Below, in pieces: positions 42,482 to 51,652 of a stretch of 64,000 bases of DNA. The position numbers were made by a program, and so were the translations under genes. This DNA is from Ruegeria_C sp041537905 (lineage in GTDB: Bacteria > Pseudomonadota > Alphaproteobacteria > Rhodobacterales > Rhodobacteraceae), in contig NZ_JBGRUO010000013.1 in NCBI RefSeq assembly GCF_041537905.1, forward strand, positions 71,744 through 135,743, given 5' to 3'. The stretch's first letter is position 1. Each line of letters begins with the position of its first letter. The notes under the pieces were generated by a model. That model searched no databases. It had not been told where the DNA came from and saw nothing but the letters and a program-made list of their open reading frames with translations.

Positions 42482-43888
42482 ATGTTGAGAGCAGTACTAA
42501 AAGGAACGGCGCTGTCGGTTGCGCTTTTGGCGGCATCGGTGGTGCCACGATCGGCGGTCGCGGATAATCTCGCAGATGCGCTGGTTGGGGCTTACAATAC
42601 CAGTGGGCTTTTGGAACAGAACCGCGCACTGCTGCGGGCGGCGGACGAAGATGTTGCGATAGCGGTGGCGCAGTTGCGCCCAATCATCAGCTGGACCATG
42701 CAGATTCAGCGGCAATTGGTGGATCAGCAGAACAACAATTTCAGTTCGAACAATGGTGAGACCAGCGGGTTTGTCGGTCTGTCCTTCCAGCAGTTGCTCT
42801 TTGATGGAGGTGCAACCCGGCTGGCCAAGCAAGCCGCCCAGGAATCCGTGTTGTCAGCACGTCAGACATTGATTGACGTCGAGCAAAGCATCCTGTTCCG
42901 GGCGGTTAGCGCCTATATGAACCTGATCCTGCAGGAAGATAACGTTGCGCTTCGCCGCAACAACGTCCGGGTTCTGGGTGAGGAATTGCGAGCATCACAG
43001 GACCGCTTTGAAGTGGGTGAAGTCACGCGAACGGATGTGGCTCTGTCCGAGGCCAGTGTTGCGGCAGCCCGCGCGAACCTGGCTGATGCCTTGGGTACTC
43101 TCACAACAGCTAAGGCCGAATATGTAAACGCCGTCGGAAACGAGCCAGGCAAAACTGCAGGCCAGCCGAGCTTGCCGAGGCTTCCAGCTTCGATTGACGC
43201 GGCTATAGCGGTTGCGGTCAGAACGCACCCGGACATTCTGGCGGCACAGCACCAGGTGCGCGCTGCGGAACTGATTGTACAGCAGCAACGCAAGGAACTC
43301 GGGCCTAACCTGACCCTGGATGCGGATCTGGGATATACTGAGGACTTCAGTAGTTCCGATTTCCGCAATGACTCTTCCGCCGGGGTGACGTTTCGGCAGC
43401 CGGTTTATGCCGGGGGCGCGCTTGCGGCGCAGATTCGGCGCGCAATTGCCACGCGCGATTCCACCCGTTTTGCGCTGTTGACCTCCCAAAAGGACGTTAT
43501 TCAGGGGGTCAAGGACGCCTATGTCCGGTTCCAGACAGCCGAGGCCAGCTTGACCGCTTCGAACGAACGGGTGCGGGCGGCGCAGATCGCGTTTGATGGG
43601 ATCCGTGAGGAAGCGACGCTGGGCGCTCGGACAACCTTGGATGTGTTGACGGCCGAGCAGGACCTGCTGGATGCGCAGACCCAGCAGATATTTGCGCGCT
43701 CCGAACGTTCTCTGGCTGCCTATCAGGTGCTGTTGTCGCAAGGTTTGCTTACGGCTGAACGGCTGGGGCTGGCGGTTCAGATCTATGATCCGACGCTCTA
43801 TTACAATCTGGTAAAAAATGCGCCTGCCAAAGTCAGCAAGCAGAGCAAGGATCTGGACCGTGTCCTGAAAGCGCTGGGCAAGCAATAA
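42482..43888 (+). CDS. tolC: TolC-family outer membrane efflux protein
   Basis: 468 aa with an N-terminal signal peptide ending near SAVADN. Two repeated outer-membrane-efflux halves (about 30-225 and 235-430) are rich in long coiled-coil helices. It forms the outer-membrane channel of type I secretion or RND efflux. No inner-membrane partner is next to it; upstream is the isoaspartate methyltransferase-like gene. Confidence 0.92.
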   Translation: MLRAVLKGTALSVALLAASVVPRSAVADNLADALVGAYNTSGLLEQNRALLRAADEDVAIAVAQLRPIISWTMQIQRQLVDQQNNNFSSNNGETSGFVGLSFQQLLFDGGATRLAKQAAQESVLSARQTLIDVEQSILFRAVSAYMNLILQEDNVALRRNNVRVLGEELRASQDRFEVGEVTRTDVALSEASVAAARANLADALGTLTTAKAEYVNAVGNEPGKTAGQPSLPRLPASIDAAIAVAVRTHPDILAAQHQVRAAELIVQQQRKELGPNLTLDADLGYTEDFSSSDFRNDSSAGVTFRQPVYAGGALAAQIRRAIATRDSTRFALLTSQKDVIQGVKDAYVRFQTAEASLTASNERVRAAQIAFDGIREEATLGARTTLDVLTAEQDLLDAQTQQIFARSERSLAAYQVLLSQGLLTAERLGLAVQIYDPTLYYNLVKNAPAKVSKQSKDLDRVLKALGKQ

Positions 43889-43961
43889 CGTTCCACTCCT
43901 GTGTTGGCAGAACAGCCGGGCTTCGCTACACTTGGGGTGAGGTTCAGAGTGGTAGAAAAAA

Positions 43962-44879
43962 ATGTCCAATCAAGCAGCCGATTTGGGAATCGAGGATGTG
44001 CTGTCCTCGATCAGAAAACTTGTCAGCAATGAAGGCGTGCCCGAGCCGCGACCGGTCGCGCCAAGAAGGCCGAAAAAGGCCAATAAACTCGTCCTGACAC
44101 CCGCTTTGCGCGTGACAGAGCCGGTTCCCGAGGCGGAACGCCGCGCGCCACCCGAGCGTGGGGCGGCGGTTCCGTGGACCAACCCGAAAGCGACGCTCTA
44201 TCAGGCGGCAAAATCGACCCGACAGGCAGAGGGTGAAACCCCGCCTTCAAAGCCCCGTCCGATGCTGCTGCGGCCTGAAGATGCGGTTCCTAACGACAAG
44301 GTGGCATGGATTCGCCCAAAGATCGTTCCGGACGAAAGTCGAGATCGTGAACAATCGGCGGATGAGTTTTCGTTTCGCCACAATGCTGAAACAGCCAATC
44401 CGTCAATCGCGCCACTTGAAGAGCCGTTGAGCAAAAAGATCGAAGCGCTTGAAGCGGCGATTGCGCGTACCGAGGATCAGTGGGAGCCTGACGGCACCAC
44501 GGATGAGGAGTATTCCGGCACCAAGGTCGATCCATCCATTTCATGGCGGGACCGTGCGCCTGAAAAAGACGCGGCAGCGGCGCCGGATGCGGTGTCACAG
44601 GTGGAAATCGCTGCGGCTTCGGTGGTGGAACCTGCGCCGGAGGTAACGGCAACGCCAGAGACGCACACCGAAGACGCGTCACAGGGTACGGCTGCATCTC
44701 TGCAGGATCCGGTGACTGCGGATGGGGCGGTACTGGACGAGGAAAGCCTGCGCGTGCTTGTCGCGGAAATTCTGCGAGAGGAATTGCAGGGCGTTCTGGG
44801 CGAGCGGATCACGCGCAATGTGCGCAAGCTTGTCCGCCGCGAAATTCAGCGCGCACTGACCGCCCGCGATCTGGGCTAA
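43962..44879 (+). CDS. PopZ-like polar-organising protein candidate
   Basis: 305 aa. A short N-terminal helix (GIEDVLSSIRKLVSNE) is followed by about 210 residues of Pro/Glu/Ala-rich, probably disordered sequence. The C-terminal helical region (about 255-305) reads LRVLVAEILREELQGVLGERITRNVRKLV and onward. This three-part plan resembles PopZ (DUF2497), which forms polar condensates in Caulobacter. The similarity is architectural and in the terminal helices; identity is unproven. Confidence 0.6.
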   Translation: MSNQAADLGIEDVLSSIRKLVSNEGVPEPRPVAPRRPKKANKLVLTPALRVTEPVPEAERRAPPERGAAVPWTNPKATLYQAAKSTRQAEGETPPSKPRPMLLRPEDAVPNDKVAWIRPKIVPDESRDREQSADEFSFRHNAETANPSIAPLEEPLSKKIEALEAAIARTEDQWEPDGTTDEEYSGTKVDPSISWRDRAPEKDAAAAPDAVSQVEIAAASVVEPAPEVTATPETHTEDASQGTAASLQDPVTADGAVLDEESLRVLVAEILREELQGVLGERITRNVRKLVRREIQRALTARDLG

Positions 44880-44883
44880 ACCT

Positions 44884-46341
44884 CTACTGCCGCGCCGGGC
44901 TTTCCGCCAGCGCGAGCAGCAGGTCGAGGTCCATGTAGCGCTCCAGATGATCGGCCAGCGCGTCGAGCGTTGCTTCGACACCGTCCTCATAGGCGGTGTC
45001 CGAGCTTTGTCCCTGCGACGCCAGATATCCCGTGCGAAACGCATCCGACGAGAAGATACCGTGCAGATAGCTGCCGCGAATGCGCCCATTGGCTGAGGCC
45101 GCGCCTTCGGGCCGGTCACCGATGGACAGCCATGCACGCGCGCAGTCCGGCCCGGTGGTCCGGCCCATGTGAATTTCATAGCCGCTCACGGTTGTGCCAG
45201 TCTCCAGCGCAACCGCTTCGGTCAGCTTGACCTGTTTGCGCCCCGCCATCACCGTCTCGACATCCAGCAGGCCGAGACCGGCGACCTTGCCCGGACGGCC
45301 ATCGACGCCATAGGGATCGTCGATACTGTGCCCCAGCATCTGATAGCCGCCGCACAGGCCCAGAACATGCCCGCCGCGCCGCACATGTGCCAGCAGGTCG
45401 ATATCCCAGCCCTGGGCGCGGAAATAGGCCAGATCGCCGATCGTGGATTTGCTGCCCGGCAGCAGCACCAGATCGGCATCGCCGGGCAGGGGGCGCCCGC
45501 CCGGCACGATCTCGACCGTGATGCCGGGTTCGGCGGCCAGCGGGTCGAGATCGTCGAAATTCGCCATGCGTTCCAGCTGTGGCACCACAACCTTGAACGC
45601 CCCGCCCGCATGCGAGCGGATGTCCATCATGTCCTCGGCGGGCAGCTTCCAGGCGTCCTCGAACCACGGCACCACGCCCAGACAGGGCCAGCCGGTGCGC
45701 GCCGCAATGTCGTCGCGCCCGTCATCGAACAGGCGGATATCCCCCTTGAAGCGGTTCACCGCAAAGCCCCGGATCCGGTCCAAATCGGTCTGATCCAGCA
45801 CCGCTTGCGTGCCGACGATCTGCGCGATCACGCCGCCACGATGGATGTCGCCCACCAGCACCACGGGAACCCCTGCCGCGCAGGCAAAGCCCATATTGGC
45901 AATGTCGCCCGCCCGCAGGTTGGTCTCTGCCGGGCTGCCCGCGCCCTCGATCAGCACCAGATCGGCGTCGCTGCAGAGCCGGTCAAAGCTCTCCAATGCA
46001 GCCGTCAGCAGGCTGGATTTGTCCTTGCGGTAATCGGCGGCTTTCAGGGTGCCACGCCGCTGGCCCTGAACGATCACCTGCGCGCCGGTATCGGTTTCGG
46101 GTTTCAGCAGGATCGGGTTCATATCCGTATGCGGCGCGCTGAACGCTGCCCGCGCCTGCAGCGCCTGCGCGCGCCCGATCTCGCCGCCCTCCGCAGTCAC
46201 GGCGGCATTGTTGGACATGTTCTGCGGCTTGAACGGTGCAACCCGCAGTCCACGCCGGGCATAGGCCCGTGCCAGCCCGGCCACCAGCATGGATTTCCCG
46301 ACATTGCTGCCGGTGCCCTGAATCATGATGGACTTGACCAT
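44884..46341 (-). CDS. cobQ: Cobyric acid synthase
   Basis: 485 aa from ATG 46341 (MVKSIMIQGTGSNVGKSML). The N-terminal P-loop amidotransferase domain has KPQNMSNNAAV and LIEGAGSPAETNLR. The C-terminal glutaminase has GLCGGYQMLG with the nucleophilic Cys. It amidates positions b, d, e and g of adenosylcobyrinic diamide. It lies 8.5 kb from the main cob locus, with no riboswitch visible in front of it. Confidence 0.95.
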   Translation of the reverse strand: MVKSIMIQGTGSNVGKSMLVAGLARAYARRGLRVAPFKPQNMSNNAAVTAEGGEIGRAQALQARAAFSAPHTDMNPILLKPETDTGAQVIVQGQRRGTLKAADYRKDKSSLLTAALESFDRLCSDADLVLIEGAGSPAETNLRAGDIANMGFACAAGVPVVLVGDIHRGGVIAQIVGTQAVLDQTDLDRIRGFAVNRFKGDIRLFDDGRDDIAARTGWPCLGVVPWFEDAWKLPAEDMMDIRSHAGGAFKVVVPQLERMANFDDLDPLAAEPGITVEIVPGGRPLPGDADLVLLPGSKSTIGDLAYFRAQGWDIDLLAHVRRGGHVLGLCGGYQMLGHSIDDPYGVDGRPGKVAGLGLLDVETVMAGRKQVKLTEAVALETGTTVSGYEIHMGRTTGPDCARAWLSIGDRPEGAASANGRIRGSYLHGIFSSDAFRTGYLASQGQSSDTAYEDGVEATLDALADHLERYMDLDLLLALAESPARQ

Positions 46342-46399
46342 GGCCTGCCTCCTAACGTGGCCCGCAGATGACCTGATTTGTGCCCCGAGGAAAAGCCCC

Positions 46400-46969
46400 A
46401 TGAACACGCCCGCGCATCTTTTGATCGGTGCCGCCGTCTTTGGGCGGGGGCAGGGGCGTCGGGTGATGGCTGCGGCGCTTCTGGGGGCATTGGCGCCGGA
46501 CGCATCGCTTTATGTGATGGCGCTCTGGGCACTGCATGTGCAGGGCATCCCGCCGCAGGTGGTGTTTGATGAGCTTTACTTCTCGCCCGCCTGGCAGAGT
46601 GTCTTTGCCGTCGACAACAGTTTCGTCCTCTGGGGGTTGTTGATGACGGTTGCGCTGATCCGGCGCAGTCCGGTCCTGATCGCTTTTGCCGGTGCCGCGC
46701 TTTTGCATCTGGCGACGGACTTTGTGCTGCATGCCGGGGATGGGCGACCGCAATTCTGGCCGCTTACGAACTGGGTCTTCGACAGCCCGGTCAGCTATTG
46801 GGACAGTACCCATCACGCGCTCTGGGTGGCGCCTGTGGTGGCCATTGCCTGCTGTCTGGCGTTCTGGAGCCTGTGGCGCAGCGGTCTGGGACCGGTTGGC
46901 GTGGTTGCCTTTGGTCTGATGCTGGCGGCCGAGCTCTGGACGGCGCGGCAGTGGATTCTGTTCTTCTGA
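46400..46969 (+). CDS. Conserved membrane protein beside cobQ
   Basis: 189 aa from ATG 46400 (GAGG nine nt upstream). It has about five membrane helices and conserved histidines and acidic residues: NTPAHLLIGAAVFG, LHLATDFVLHAGDGR and WDSTHHALW. The pattern of HxxD and HH in a membrane setting recalls YdjM-like metal-dependent membrane hydrolases, but no function is assigned. It is divergent from cobQ. Confidence 0.75.
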   Translation: MNTPAHLLIGAAVFGRGQGRRVMAAALLGALAPDASLYVMALWALHVQGIPPQVVFDELYFSPAWQSVFAVDNSFVLWGLLMTVALIRRSPVLIAFAGAALLHLATDFVLHAGDGRPQFWPLTNWVFDSPVSYWDSTHHALWVAPVVAIACCLAFWSLWRSGLGPVGVVAFGLMLAAELWTARQWILFF

Positions 46970-46970
46970 C

Positions 46971-47000
46971 GAAAAACGCGCCCCGTAGGGCGCGCTTTTT
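46971..47000. terminator. Bidirectional rho-independent terminator
   Basis: CGCGCCC-CGTA-GGGCGCG (46977-46994) has an A-tract on the left and a T-tract (CTTTTTC) on the right. It therefore can end transcription in both directions between the two convergent genes around it. Confidence 0.85.
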
Positions 47001-47021
47001 CAACCTTGAGGAGATTGTGTC

Positions 47022-47342
47022 TCAGGCAGCTTCGGCCTGTTGCGCTGCATTGCGGCGCTCGCTCTCCTCGCGCGACAGCGCGACGGATGTACGCACCCCG
47101 CGACCGACGAATTCCATCAGGCCACCCACAACCCGTTCGTTGGGATCGATCCCGGCGCAGCTCAGTACTTCGCGCCCATCGCGCGAACGTGCCCAGCGGG
47201 CGATCTGCTCGGGGCCGTTGCCATATTTCTTGTCGTCGGCGATGGCGTCGTCCAATGCGGCCAATACGACAGCCGCGAAAAGTTTGCGTGCACGATTGCC
47301 TTGCTCGTTGTTAAAGGCGGTGCCGTCAACGAAATCTTGCAT
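47022..47342 (-). CDS. Conserved hypothetical protein (DUF6280-like)
   Basis: 106 aa from ATG 47342, preceded by AAGGAAGACGAG. Soluble, with GNRARKLFAAVVLAALDDAI, ARSRDGREVLSCAGIDPNERVVGGLMEFV. I recognise it as a protein conserved in Rhodobacterales, annotated as DUF6280, but cannot give a role. The frame stays open upstream to 48293, but that part only shadows efp on the other strand. Confidence 0.72.
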   Translation of the reverse strand: MQDFVDGTAFNNEQGNRARKLFAAVVLAALDDAIADDKKYGNGPEQIARWARSRDGREVLSCAGIDPNERVVGGLMEFVGRGVRTSVALSREESERRNAAQQAEAA

Positions 47343-47561
47343 CTCGTCTTCCTTGTTGTTCTTGCTCTTGCATTTTTCGGCGTAGCGTTGCTTATGACTG
47401 ATCAGACTCGATTCGGGTACCCCAAAGATGCATAAGAGCGTTGCGTCTGGCGCATGGCTCGCTGCATGTGCAGCACAAGGTATCGTTGTCTTGCCTGTGT
47501 CCTTTGCGCCAGATATAGGAGCGCGAAGCAAGGCATCAACCGTATGTGAAGGATTTAAGTC

Positions 47562-48125
47562 ATGCCCAAGATCAACGGAAACGAAATCCGGCCGGGCAAC
47601 GTGCTGGAGCATAATGACGGGCTCTGGGCTGCGGTCAAGGTCGACCATGTGAAACCCGGCAAGGGCGGCGCCTTTGCTCAGGTCGAGCTGCGCAACCTGC
47701 GCAACGGCTCGAAACTGAACGAGCGCTTCCGGTCTGCGGACAAGGTCGAGCGCGTGCGTCTGGAGCAGAAAGATCAGCAATTTCTCTATGAAAACGATGG
47801 GATGCTGGTCTTCATGGATACTGAGACCTATGAGCAGGTCGAGGTTCCGGCCGAGTTGCTGGGCGACCGCCGCCCCTTCCTGCAGGATGGCATGACCATC
47901 GTGGTCGAGTTCTACGAAGCCGAGGCACTGAACGCCACGGTGCCGCAAAAAGTGACCTGCCAGATCGTCGAGACCGAACCGGTGGTCAAGGGCCAGACAG
48001 CGGCAAACTCCTTCAAGCCCGCGATCCTCGACAATGGTGTCAAGATCATGGTTCCCCCCTTTGTCGGGCAGGACGAAATGATCGTCGTGAACACCGAGAC
48101 CATGGAATATTCCGAACGCGCGTAA
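47562..48125 (+). CDS. efp: Elongation factor P
   Basis: 187 aa, full length with three beta-barrel domains. It begins MPKINGNEIRPGNVLEHN; the tip loop HVKPGKGGAF contains the lysine that is modified in many bacteria (the position of E. coli Lys34). The C-terminal signature is about residues 150-175 (NSFKPAILDNGVKIMVPPF). It relieves ribosome stalling at polyproline. The modification genes epmA and epmB are not in the window. Confidence 0.96.
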   Translation: MPKINGNEIRPGNVLEHNDGLWAAVKVDHVKPGKGGAFAQVELRNLRNGSKLNERFRSADKVERVRLEQKDQQFLYENDGMLVFMDTETYEQVEVPAELLGDRRPFLQDGMTIVVEFYEAEALNATVPQKVTCQIVETEPVVKGQTAANSFKPAILDNGVKIMVPPFVGQDEMIVVNTETMEYSERA

Positions 48126-48153
48126 CGCAGCGTCACGACGGAACCGCCCAAAC

Positions 48154-48192
48154 ACGCGCCGACCGCTCGGCAGTTGGCGCGTATTTATTGGG
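48154..48192 (+). terminator. Probable terminator downstream of efp
   Basis: ACGCGCC (48154-48160) pairs with GGCGCGT (48176-48182) over a 15-nt loop that can extend the stem. It is followed by ATTTATTGGGTTTTT. It lies about 30 nt after the efp stop. Confidence 0.6.
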
Positions 48193-48243
48193 TTTTTGCA
48201 CAAACATTTCAGAGCAGGTCGCGCCTTGGCCGACTCGCCGCTG

Positions 48244-49176
48244 TCACGGTCGGGCCGGTTTCCCACTTGCTGGCGGCGGGGGCAGAATCTCACGCAATAG
48301 GTCGAACTTGATCCGGTTGGCGCTGACCTGCCGGTAAAAGGCGATCAGGAACGCGGTGGGGGCCTGAATGCGGGTGAGGCCGACTGTGGCGGCCACCACC
48401 GTGCCCACATCAGTGCGCCCGTTCAGAACCAGCCAGCCGCCCAGCATCAGCACCGCAACCGTGCCAACGCCGTTTATGACGCTCAGCAGGAACTTGCTGG
48501 ACAGTTTCCAGATGAAGATTCGCCGACGCGTGTCATAGATGCGGTCGAATTCGGCCAGAATGGCGGCCTTGACCTCGGCGGTCTGTTCGGCGCTCAAGCG
48601 GTCAGTTGAGGCGCGCAGCACATGCACCCGCTCAGCGATGAAGCGGTTCACATGGCTTTGTGAATAGATCACGATCAGAATTTGAGGCGCAATCATCATC
48701 AGCGCGATCAGCCCCAGCATCGGCTGGGTCGAGGCGATATAGCCGATCACGCTGATCAATGTCCCGATCTGCACCACCGGCTCGGAAAAGGCGCTGCCGG
48801 CAAATTTTCCCAATTCCTCGGCCTCAGCCGAGATTGCGGTGGTCAGCGTGCCCTGGCGCCCCCTGGTGCGGCCCGGAATGTCGGTCCGGTCCAGCAATCG
48901 AACCCGGATCAGGCGGATGGTGTCTTCGCCCAGAGTGCTGGCGCGATACCCCATGACCCATTTCAACAGCAGGCTCAGCAGGATAGCCGCCATCATCCCT
49001 GCGCCCAGCAGAAACAGCTTTTCCTTCTCCAGCGTGTTCGCGGTCAGCAGGTTGATGATGTTCTTCTGGAAATCCAACGGGACAGCCGCCAATGCGGCGA
49101 TGGCCAGCGACATCAGGATCAGAATGATCTGCCGCCCGGAACTGACCCGCCAGATCGCGGCATAAAGCTGAAACAT
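48244..49176 (-). CDS. Stand-alone ABC-exporter transmembrane domain protein
   Basis: 310 aa. The sequence is a type I exporter membrane domain (about six helices, typical coupling-loop segment GTLTTAISAEAEELGKFAGSAFSEPVVQIGT) and ends soon after it. No nucleotide-binding domain (no Walker A, signature or Walker B) and no peptidase domain follow, in this frame or the adjacent DNA. It may pair with an ATPase encoded elsewhere or have another role. Start ATG 49176 with GAGG upstream. Confidence 0.75.
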   Translation of the reverse strand: MFQLYAAIWRVSSGRQIILILMSLAIAALAAVPLDFQKNIINLLTANTLEKEKLFLLGAGMMAAILLSLLLKWVMGYRASTLGEDTIRLIRVRLLDRTDIPGRTRGRQGTLTTAISAEAEELGKFAGSAFSEPVVQIGTLISVIGYIASTQPMLGLIALMMIAPQILIVIYSQSHVNRFIAERVHVLRASTDRLSAEQTAEVKAAILAEFDRIYDTRRRIFIWKLSSKFLLSVINGVGTVAVLMLGGWLVLNGRTDVGTVVAATVGLTRIQAPTAFLIAFYRQVSANRIKFDLLREILPPPPASGKPARP

Positions 49177-49259
49177 CTTCGTCCCTCAAACCTTCTTCGA
49201 CGCAGTGTGCGAAGAAACCAATCGGAACTCAAACCTTGAATGTGGCCCGGGTTGTAGAG

Positions 49260-50000
49260 TCAGTCCTGGTCCATCCTGACCCGAGCCGAACCCGCGCTCA
49301 GTTCGTTTTTAGCGCGGTCAAAGCGCAGATAGGCGATGGCGCGGTTGCCGGACCGGGTAAAGAGCGTTCCGGCGGGTTTGCCATCGGCGGTGATCGCGGT
49401 TCCGGGTTCCGCGTCGCCCTCGACATCGACCAGGCAAAGCCCCTTGCGCAGCGCCGTCTTGTGCTTCATCCGGGCGGTCACTTCCTGACCCACATAGCAG
49501 CCCTTCTTGAAGTCCACGCCATTGAGCGCCTCGAACCCGGATTCCAGGATATAGCTATCAGGCGTCAGTTCGATCCCGGTTTCGGGGATGCAATGGGCCA
49601 CGCGGATCGCATCCCAATCGCTGCCATCATCGCTTTCATCGGCCTCAGAATAGCGCCGCCAGCCAAGGTCCGCATGACGCGGATCGGGCAGGGCACCCTC
49701 GGGCGCAGGCCCGGTGCCGCGCTGCAGGTTCAGCGCGCTCCCGGTGATCTGCACATCGGCGCGCAGCTTGTACATGCTCAGGCGTTTGAACAGCATGTCA
49801 CCGAGGGTTTCCGCCACATCCAGCAGGATGCCGTCACCCTGCCGGGCAAGGAAGAAATCGGCGATATACTTGCCCTGCGGCGTCAGCAGAGCGGCATAAA
49901 CCAGGCCTTGATCAAGCCCTTTGATATCGTTGGTAACAAGGCCCTGAAGAAAATCCGTAGCGTCAGAACCGGTAATCATCAGGATGCGGCGGTTGGACAT
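49260..50000 (-). CDS. ygfZ: YgfZ/GcvT-like folate-binding Fe-S maintenance protein
   Basis: 246 aa from ATG 50000. The diagnostic motif KKGCYVGQEVTARMKHK (KGCYxGQE) is near residue 170 and the N-terminal TGSDATDFLQGLVTNDI matches YgfZ/IBA57. These proteins help to build or repair certain Fe-S enzymes with tetrahydrofolate. It is divergent from the glycosyltransferase gene, with 72 nt between starts. Confidence 0.92.
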   Translation of the reverse strand: MSNRRILMITGSDATDFLQGLVTNDIKGLDQGLVYAALLTPQGKYIADFFLARQGDGILLDVAETLGDMLFKRLSMYKLRADVQITGSALNLQRGTGPAPEGALPDPRHADLGWRRYSEADESDDGSDWDAIRVAHCIPETGIELTPDSYILESGFEALNGVDFKKGCYVGQEVTARMKHKTALRKGLCLVDVEGDAEPGTAITADGKPAGTLFTRSGNRAIAYLRFDRAKNELSAGSARVRMDQD

Positions 50001-50072
50001 CTGGGGTTCCTCGTCTAGGCTCTGGCCCCCGTGATATAGGACAACCCCGCCCGGGCACCAGAGGAGAAGCAC

Positions 50073-50750
50073 ATGGCGGCCAAGATCAGTATCGTGATCC
50101 CGACGCTCAACGCCGGTGACAGCCTGCCAGCCTGCCTGGAGGCCCTGATCGAAGGGTTGACCGCCGGGTTGATCCGCGAGTTGATCGTGACCGATGGCGG
50201 TTCGCAGGATGTCACCTGCGCCATCGCGGATGAGGCCGGGGCGCATCTGGTGAGCGGGCCCGCCTCGCGCGGGGGGCAGTTGCGGCGCGGCTGCGCCGAG
50301 GCGCGGGCCGATTGGTTGCTGGTCCTGCATGCCGATACGGTGCTTGAGCGGGGCTGGTCGCAGGTCGTGGGCGAACATATCGAGGGGTCAGGGCAGGGGG
50401 CCTATTTCCGGCTTGCCTTCCGTGCCGGTGGATTTGCCCCGGCCTGGGTCGCGGGTTGGGCCAACCTCCGCTCGCGGCTTTTCGGGCTGCCCTATGGCGA
50501 TCAGGGGCTGCTGGTGCGTCGGGCGGTCTATGAACGCGTCGGCGGCTATCCCGATCAGCCGCTGATGGAGGATGTGGCGCTGGTGCGTGCCCTGCCGCGG
50601 CTGACGGGCCTGCCCGTGCGCGCAACAACCAGCGCCAAACGATACGCCAAGGCCGGTTGGCTGCGGCGCGGGGCGCGCAACCTCTGGACGCTGACGCGCT
50701 ATTTTGCCGGGGCCGATCCACAAAAGCTGGCCGAGAGCTACTGGCGCTGA
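50073..50750 (+). CDS. TIGR04283-type family 2 glycosyltransferase
   Basis: 225 aa GT-A glycosyltransferase: ISIVIPTLNAGDSLPACLEAL at the N-terminus, IVTDGGSQD, LLVLHADTVLE (metal-binding site) and FGLPYGDQGLLVRR. These are typical of the short TIGR04283 group. Acceptor unknown. No operon partner on the same strand. Confidence 0.87.
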   Translation: MAAKISIVIPTLNAGDSLPACLEALIEGLTAGLIRELIVTDGGSQDVTCAIADEAGAHLVSGPASRGGQLRRGCAEARADWLLVLHADTVLERGWSQVVGEHIEGSGQGAYFRLAFRAGGFAPAWVAGWANLRSRLFGLPYGDQGLLVRRAVYERVGGYPDQPLMEDVALVRALPRLTGLPVRATTSAKRYAKAGWLRRGARNLWTLTRYFAGADPQKLAESYWR

Positions 50751-50777
50751 CAAGGCGTTTCGTTTCGGGGCGGCTGT

Positions 50778-51539
50778 TCAGCGCAACTCCACCAGCGATT
50801 TGCCCAACCGGAACGGCGCTGCAAAGCTGACCAGACAGAGGGCGATGACCTGCAGGATCAGGATATGCGCATTGGCCTGCAGGTACTCCCATTCATCCTT
50901 CAGCTTGCCAACCTGTTCCACCAGATCGTCATAGGCCTGCGCCAGGATCAGATAGTCGCCCGCAATCGCGGGCACCTTGCGGCGCATATTGTCGACCGCT
51001 TTCTGCGTCTGATCGTCCAGCGTGGTGAAGACCAGAAACTGATCGGGATCAAAGGCATCGGCCTGCGCCATCATGCCCTTCATCTCGTCCATGTCATCCT
51101 CGTCCCGCCCGCCAAACAGAAAGTTCAACCCCTGCAGTGGCGCGACCTCGTCGGTGACGGCGATGAACAGGGGCAGGTCGGCATTGCTGGCGGTGGAGGC
51201 GGACAGGAACTCAACCTTTTCGCAGAGAACCCCGGTATCGGGATCGTAAGCAGGGTCGCAAAACCGCAGGCGAAAACGGGCGGCGTCGCGGTCAAAGGCC
51301 AGCGTGGCGGCATAGGCCACATCGATCTGCCGGTCGAGGCGCGAACTGTCCGAGACATAGAGCCCCGCGATAATCGCCGTCAGCGCGCCGATGCCGCCCA
51401 GCAGAACCCAGACCAGATCGGCCAGTTTCCACGCCCGGTGACCGGCGGGTTTGCGAAACAGGAACCCGGTGCCGATACAGCCCCCCAGAAAGAAGAGCAA
51501 AAGCAAGGCCAGTTGGTTTTCGGCGATGAAATTGGTCAT
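50778..51539 (-). CDS. Hypothetical membrane protein
   Basis: 253 aa. Two N-terminal membrane helices (about 8-28 and 38-62), a soluble region of about 150 residues rich in Asp with KLKDEWEYLQ coiled-coil-like sequence, and a C-terminal helix (about 228-245). I recognise no family. The middle domain has two cysteines (RFCDPAYDPDTGVLCEK) that could form a disulfide, suggesting it may face the periplasm. Confidence 0.7.
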   Translation of the reverse strand: MTNFIAENQLALLLLFFLGGCIGTGFLFRKPAGHRAWKLADLVWVLLGGIGALTAIIAGLYVSDSSRLDRQIDVAYAATLAFDRDAARFRLRFCDPAYDPDTGVLCEKVEFLSASTASNADLPLFIAVTDEVAPLQGLNFLFGGRDEDDMDEMKGMMAQADAFDPDQFLVFTTLDDQTQKAVDNMRRKVPAIAGDYLILAQAYDDLVEQVGKLKDEWEYLQANAHILILQVIALCLVSFAAPFRLGKSLVELR

Positions 51540-51652
51540 GATCCGAGTCTATGCACGCCCCGCCCCCGCGCAACAGTCCTCACGCAGATGTAGGTTGCGG
51601 TTTATCCGCAAGTGCGGCGTTCAGGCCAACGCGCAATTGTGCGGCAGATAAC

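Noticed and set aside
47343..48293. N-terminal extension of the 47 kb minus-strand frame to 423 codons
   Set aside because: The extra part is opposite efp; only the last 106 codons look like a real protein and have a ribosome site.
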